Source: Collinsella sp. (lineage in GTDB: Bacteria; Actinomycetota; Coriobacteriia; Coriobacteriales; Coriobacteriaceae). Taken from it: DNA of 64,000 bases. The stretch spans positions 8,546 to 72,545 of the forward strand of contig JAGZWV010000007.1 of assembly GCA_018378775.1 (NCBI GenBank). The letters are read 5' to 3'. Both the position numbers and the translations under genes were made by a program. This document shows, in pieces, positions 62,048 to 64,000 of this stretch. The notes below the pieces were generated by a model. That model did no database searches. It saw nothing but the letters and a program-made list of their open reading frames with translations, and was not told where the DNA came from. Position 1 is the first letter of the stretch; the number at the start of each line of letters is the position of its first letter.

Positions 62048-63394
62048 ATGGCGAAATTCAAATCGAGCGCGATTGATTGCGGCGTCGTAGAAGCCGTACA
62101 AACGCAGGCGTTCGACGTGGTCGTTATCGGCGGCGGACCTGCCGGCATGGCGGCCGCGCTGGCCGCTCATAAGGCCGGAGCGCGCATGGCCATCGTGGAG
62201 CGCGAGCAGCACCTGGGCGGCATCCTCCGCCAGTGCATCCACCCCGGCTTTGGCCTGTCGCACTTTAAACAGGAGCTCACCGGTCCCGAGTACGCGCAGC
62301 GCTTCATCGACCAGGTGCACGCAACCGACATTGCGCTGTTCCTGAACAGCATGGTGCTTGGGATTGATTCAAGCGAGCCTGCGGAAGACACCGCGGTCCA
62401 CACCGTCACGCTCATGAGCCCCACCGGCATGATGCAGCTCACTGGGCGCGCGGTCGTCCTTGCCATGGGCTGCCGCGAGCGCACCCGCAGCGAGATCAAG
62501 ATTCCCGGTAGCCGTCCCGCCGGCGTATTAACGGCCGGCTTGGCGCAGCGATACATCAATATCGAGAACCTCAAGCCCGGCTCGCGCACCGTCATTTTGG
62601 GCTCGGGAGACATCGGGCTTATCATGGCGCGCCGCTGCACGCTTGAGGGGATTTCCGTCGAGGGCGTGTACGAGCTCATGCCGTACGCCAACGGTCTGCG
62701 CCGCAACGTCAAGAACTGCCTGGACGACTTTGGAATTCCGCTGCACCTGTCCACCACGGTCACGCGCGTGATCGGGCACGACCGCGTGAAAGCCGTCGAG
62801 GTGAGCCAAGTCGACGAGCGTCTGGCTCCCATTGCCGGGACGGAGCGCATCGTTCCGTGCGACACGCTGCTGCTTTCGGTGGGCCTGATTCCCGAGAACG
62901 AGCTTTCGGTTGCCGCGGGCGTAGAGCTTGACCCGCGCACGCGCGGCGCCGTGGTGGACCAGAGCCTGCAGACGGGCGTGCCGGGCATCTTTGCCTGCGG
63001 CAACGTGCTGCACGTGCACGACCTAGCCGACAACGTGACGACCGAGTCCGAGCGCGCCGGTGAGGCCGCGGCGGCGTACGCGCTGGGGACCGGCGCGGGC
63101 GTCGTTCCGGACTGCGAGCTCACCGTCTCCCCTGCCGGCATTGCGGGATACGCGCTGCCGGGACGCATTACGGCCGCGGCGCTCACCAAGCTCAACTTCC
63201 GTGTGCGCCGGCCAGTCGATGCCGCCTGCGTGAGGATCTTGGCCGACGGCGAGGAACTGTTCACCGGCAAGGTCCGTGCGTTTAAGCCGAGCGTTATGGA
63301 AAGCTTCCCACTGCCGGCAAAGGTGATTCAGCGCGCACTCGACCTAGGTGCTAGCGAAATTTTCCTGTCCGTCGATCCCGTCGAGGAGACATAG
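62048..63394 (+). CDS. NAD(P)/FAD-dependent oxidoreductase (pyridine nucleotide-disulphide type)
   Basis: A 448-residue two-dinucleotide-binding flavoprotein: VVVIGGGPAGMAAALAAHKAG (FAD site), CIHPGFGLSHF after it, AMGCRERTRSEI, the second Rossmann motif VILGSGDIGLIMARR and a late GIFACGNVLHVHDLADNV. It begins one base after the upstream stop and is thought to pass electrons between the GlpA-like subunit and NAD or the membrane pool, together with the DUF1667 protein. Confidence 0.88.
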   Translation: MAKFKSSAIDCGVVEAVQTQAFDVVVIGGGPAGMAAALAAHKAGARMAIVEREQHLGGILRQCIHPGFGLSHFKQELTGPEYAQRFIDQVHATDIALFLNSMVLGIDSSEPAEDTAVHTVTLMSPTGMMQLTGRAVVLAMGCRERTRSEIKIPGSRPAGVLTAGLAQRYINIENLKPGSRTVILGSGDIGLIMARRCTLEGISVEGVYELMPYANGLRRNVKNCLDDFGIPLHLSTTVTRVIGHDRVKAVEVSQVDERLAPIAGTERIVPCDTLLLSVGLIPENELSVAAGVELDPRTRGAVVDQSLQTGVPGIFACGNVLHVHDLADNVTTESERAGEAAAAYALGTGAGVVPDCELTVSPAGIAGYALPGRITAAALTKLNFRVRRPVDAACVRILADGEELFTGKVRAFKPSVMESFPLPAKVIQRALDLGASEIFLSVDPVEET

Positions 63395-63397
63395 ACT

Positions 63398-63808
63398 ATG
63401 AGCGATAACGTGATCGAAACGCTGCAGTTCAACTGCACGACCTGCCCATCCGAGTGCCTTCTGACCGTAAAGGTGGAGCGCGACGCCAATGGCGCCGTGG
63501 TGGAAGTGCGCTCCGTAACCGGCAACAACTGCCCGCGCGGTGATAAGTTCGCACAACAGGAGCTCACCTGCCCCATGCGCGTGCTCACGACGACCGTGGC
63601 CGTCTCCGGCAGCGACGAAGCCCTGCTCCCCGTGCGCACATCCGAAGCCATCCCGTTGGCACTCCACGCCCAAGCCATGAACTTCATCCGCGGCCTAGTC
63701 GTCAACGCCCCCATCCGCATGGGCGACGTCGTGCTAGAGAACCTCCTAAACACCAACATCAACCTAATCGCCAGCATGGACATCGACCGAGCCCAAGTAG
63801 CCAATTAG
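63398..63808 (+). CDS. DUF1667 protein
   Basis: A 136-residue protein with cysteines at CTTCPSECL, NNCPRG and LTCPMRVLTTT, suited to an iron-sulfur or zinc site. DUF1667 proteins always accompany the two flavoproteins upstream and are regarded as the small third subunit. The gene starts three bases after the preceding stop. Confidence 0.88.
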   Translation: MSDNVIETLQFNCTTCPSECLLTVKVERDANGAVVEVRSVTGNNCPRGDKFAQQELTCPMRVLTTTVAVSGSDEALLPVRTSEAIPLALHAQAMNFIRGLVVNAPIRMGDVVLENLLNTNINLIASMDIDRAQVAN

Positions 63809-63931
63809 GGACGGAGCTCTTTTAGCTACCCCGCCATCCACCCCACCCTCCTCCGCAGTTGCGGTGAAATACGGACTGTTTTATGGCTTCAGGCCGCTAA
63901 ACGGGGGTGCGGACGATTTCTTGGACCGCGC
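63809..63931. other. Intergenic region with a repeat-like segment
   Basis: No gene. The stretch around 63858-63910 (GTTGCGGTGAAATACGG ... then CAGGCCGC) resembles the non-coding repeats that also contain GTGCGGTGAAAAA at 42010-42022. It may be part of a dispersed family; the right end of the adjacent insertion sequence must lie here too, but its terminal repeat cannot be placed from one end. Confidence 0.4.
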
Positions 63932-64000
63932 CTAGGCGTATCCAAGCTTCCTGCGGTACTCCATCGGGCTCAGCCACCCGAGGGACTTCTTGATCCGCTC
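63932..64000 (-). mobile_element. IS3-family transposase, C-terminal end (gene continues outside window)
   Basis: The minus strand reads ERIKKSLGWLSPMEYRRK then LGYA and a TAG stop. The KxxLGxLSPxEYR pattern is the standard end of the integrase-core OrfB protein of IS3-family insertion sequences. Only 22 codons are visible, so whether the element is intact is unknown. Confidence 0.75.

Overview
The window looks like a chromosomal segment of a high-GC Gram-positive gut actinobacterium of the class Coriobacteriia, most likely Collinsella or a close relative. This is an inference. It rests on the GC-rich codon usage, on the mixture of Bacillus-like synteny (Asp23-DAK2-recG-rsmD-coaD-DUF177-rpmF-plsX-acpP) with an actinobacterial SepIVA-type coiled-coil gene, and on PTS-based sugar use. 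No rRNA is present to confirm it. Nearly all genes lie on the minus strand, so the reading order below runs from high to low coordinates.

Housekeeping core, 1-25,340. The cell-envelope and lipid block (Asp23, FakA-like kinase, recG, rsmD, coaD, SepIVA-like, DUF177, rpmF, plsX, acpP) fills 1-8,134. Two identical tRNA-Asn genes with their own promoter and terminator follow, then rpoD and dnaG. Next comes a translation block, rimP-nusA-infB-rbfA-nrnA-truB-ribF, whose start carries a clean sigma-A promoter directly followed by a terminator-like leader hairpin. leuS has a 118-bp inverted repeat in its leader. guaB, a short ModE-type HTH gene and a Cys/Met-type PLP-fold protein that seems to lack the PLP lysine complete this part.

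Carbohydrate section, 26,400-30,700. A LacI-type regulator, a PTS EIIBC permease and a GH32 fructosidase form a sucrose/fructoside locus. LacI-type operators sit in front of both the permease and the regulator.

Pel section, 30,761-41,856. Eight tightly overlapping genes encode PelD, PelE, a DUF2194 deacetylase-like PelA counterpart, PelF, PelG, a CotH-type lipoprotein, a VTC-domain protein and a DUF4956 membrane protein. PelD keeps an RxxD c-di-GMP inhibitory-site motif next to a destroyed GGDEF motif, so the operon is probably a c-di-GMP-responsive exopolysaccharide and surface-modification system.

Defence-like island, 42,000-47,700. This AT-richer stretch holds a two-gene AAA ATPase/TOPRIM-like pair, a single-gene ATPase-TOPRIM (OLD-like) protein, a decayed Abi_2 gene preceded by a stable hairpin, a helicase C-terminal remnant and an IS256-type transposase remnant. 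Several short promoter-terminator units lie in between.

Capsule/EPS section, 47,742-57,208. A LoaP-type NusG paralogue and an initiating sugar transferase are followed by two glycosyltransferases, a Wzy-like polymerase, a pyruvyltransferase, an Fe-S F420H2-dehydrogenase-like protein, a third glycosyltransferase and a Wzx flippase. The central genes are AT-rich and look acquired.

Right end. thrS lacks the usual N-terminal TGS domain. A zinc-ribbon membrane protein is followed by a gene-free region containing four ~57-bp imperfect palindromes at ~80-bp spacing. On the plus strand lies a three-gene GlpA-like/FAD oxidoreductase/DUF1667 operon. The window ends inside the C-terminus of an IS3-family transposase.
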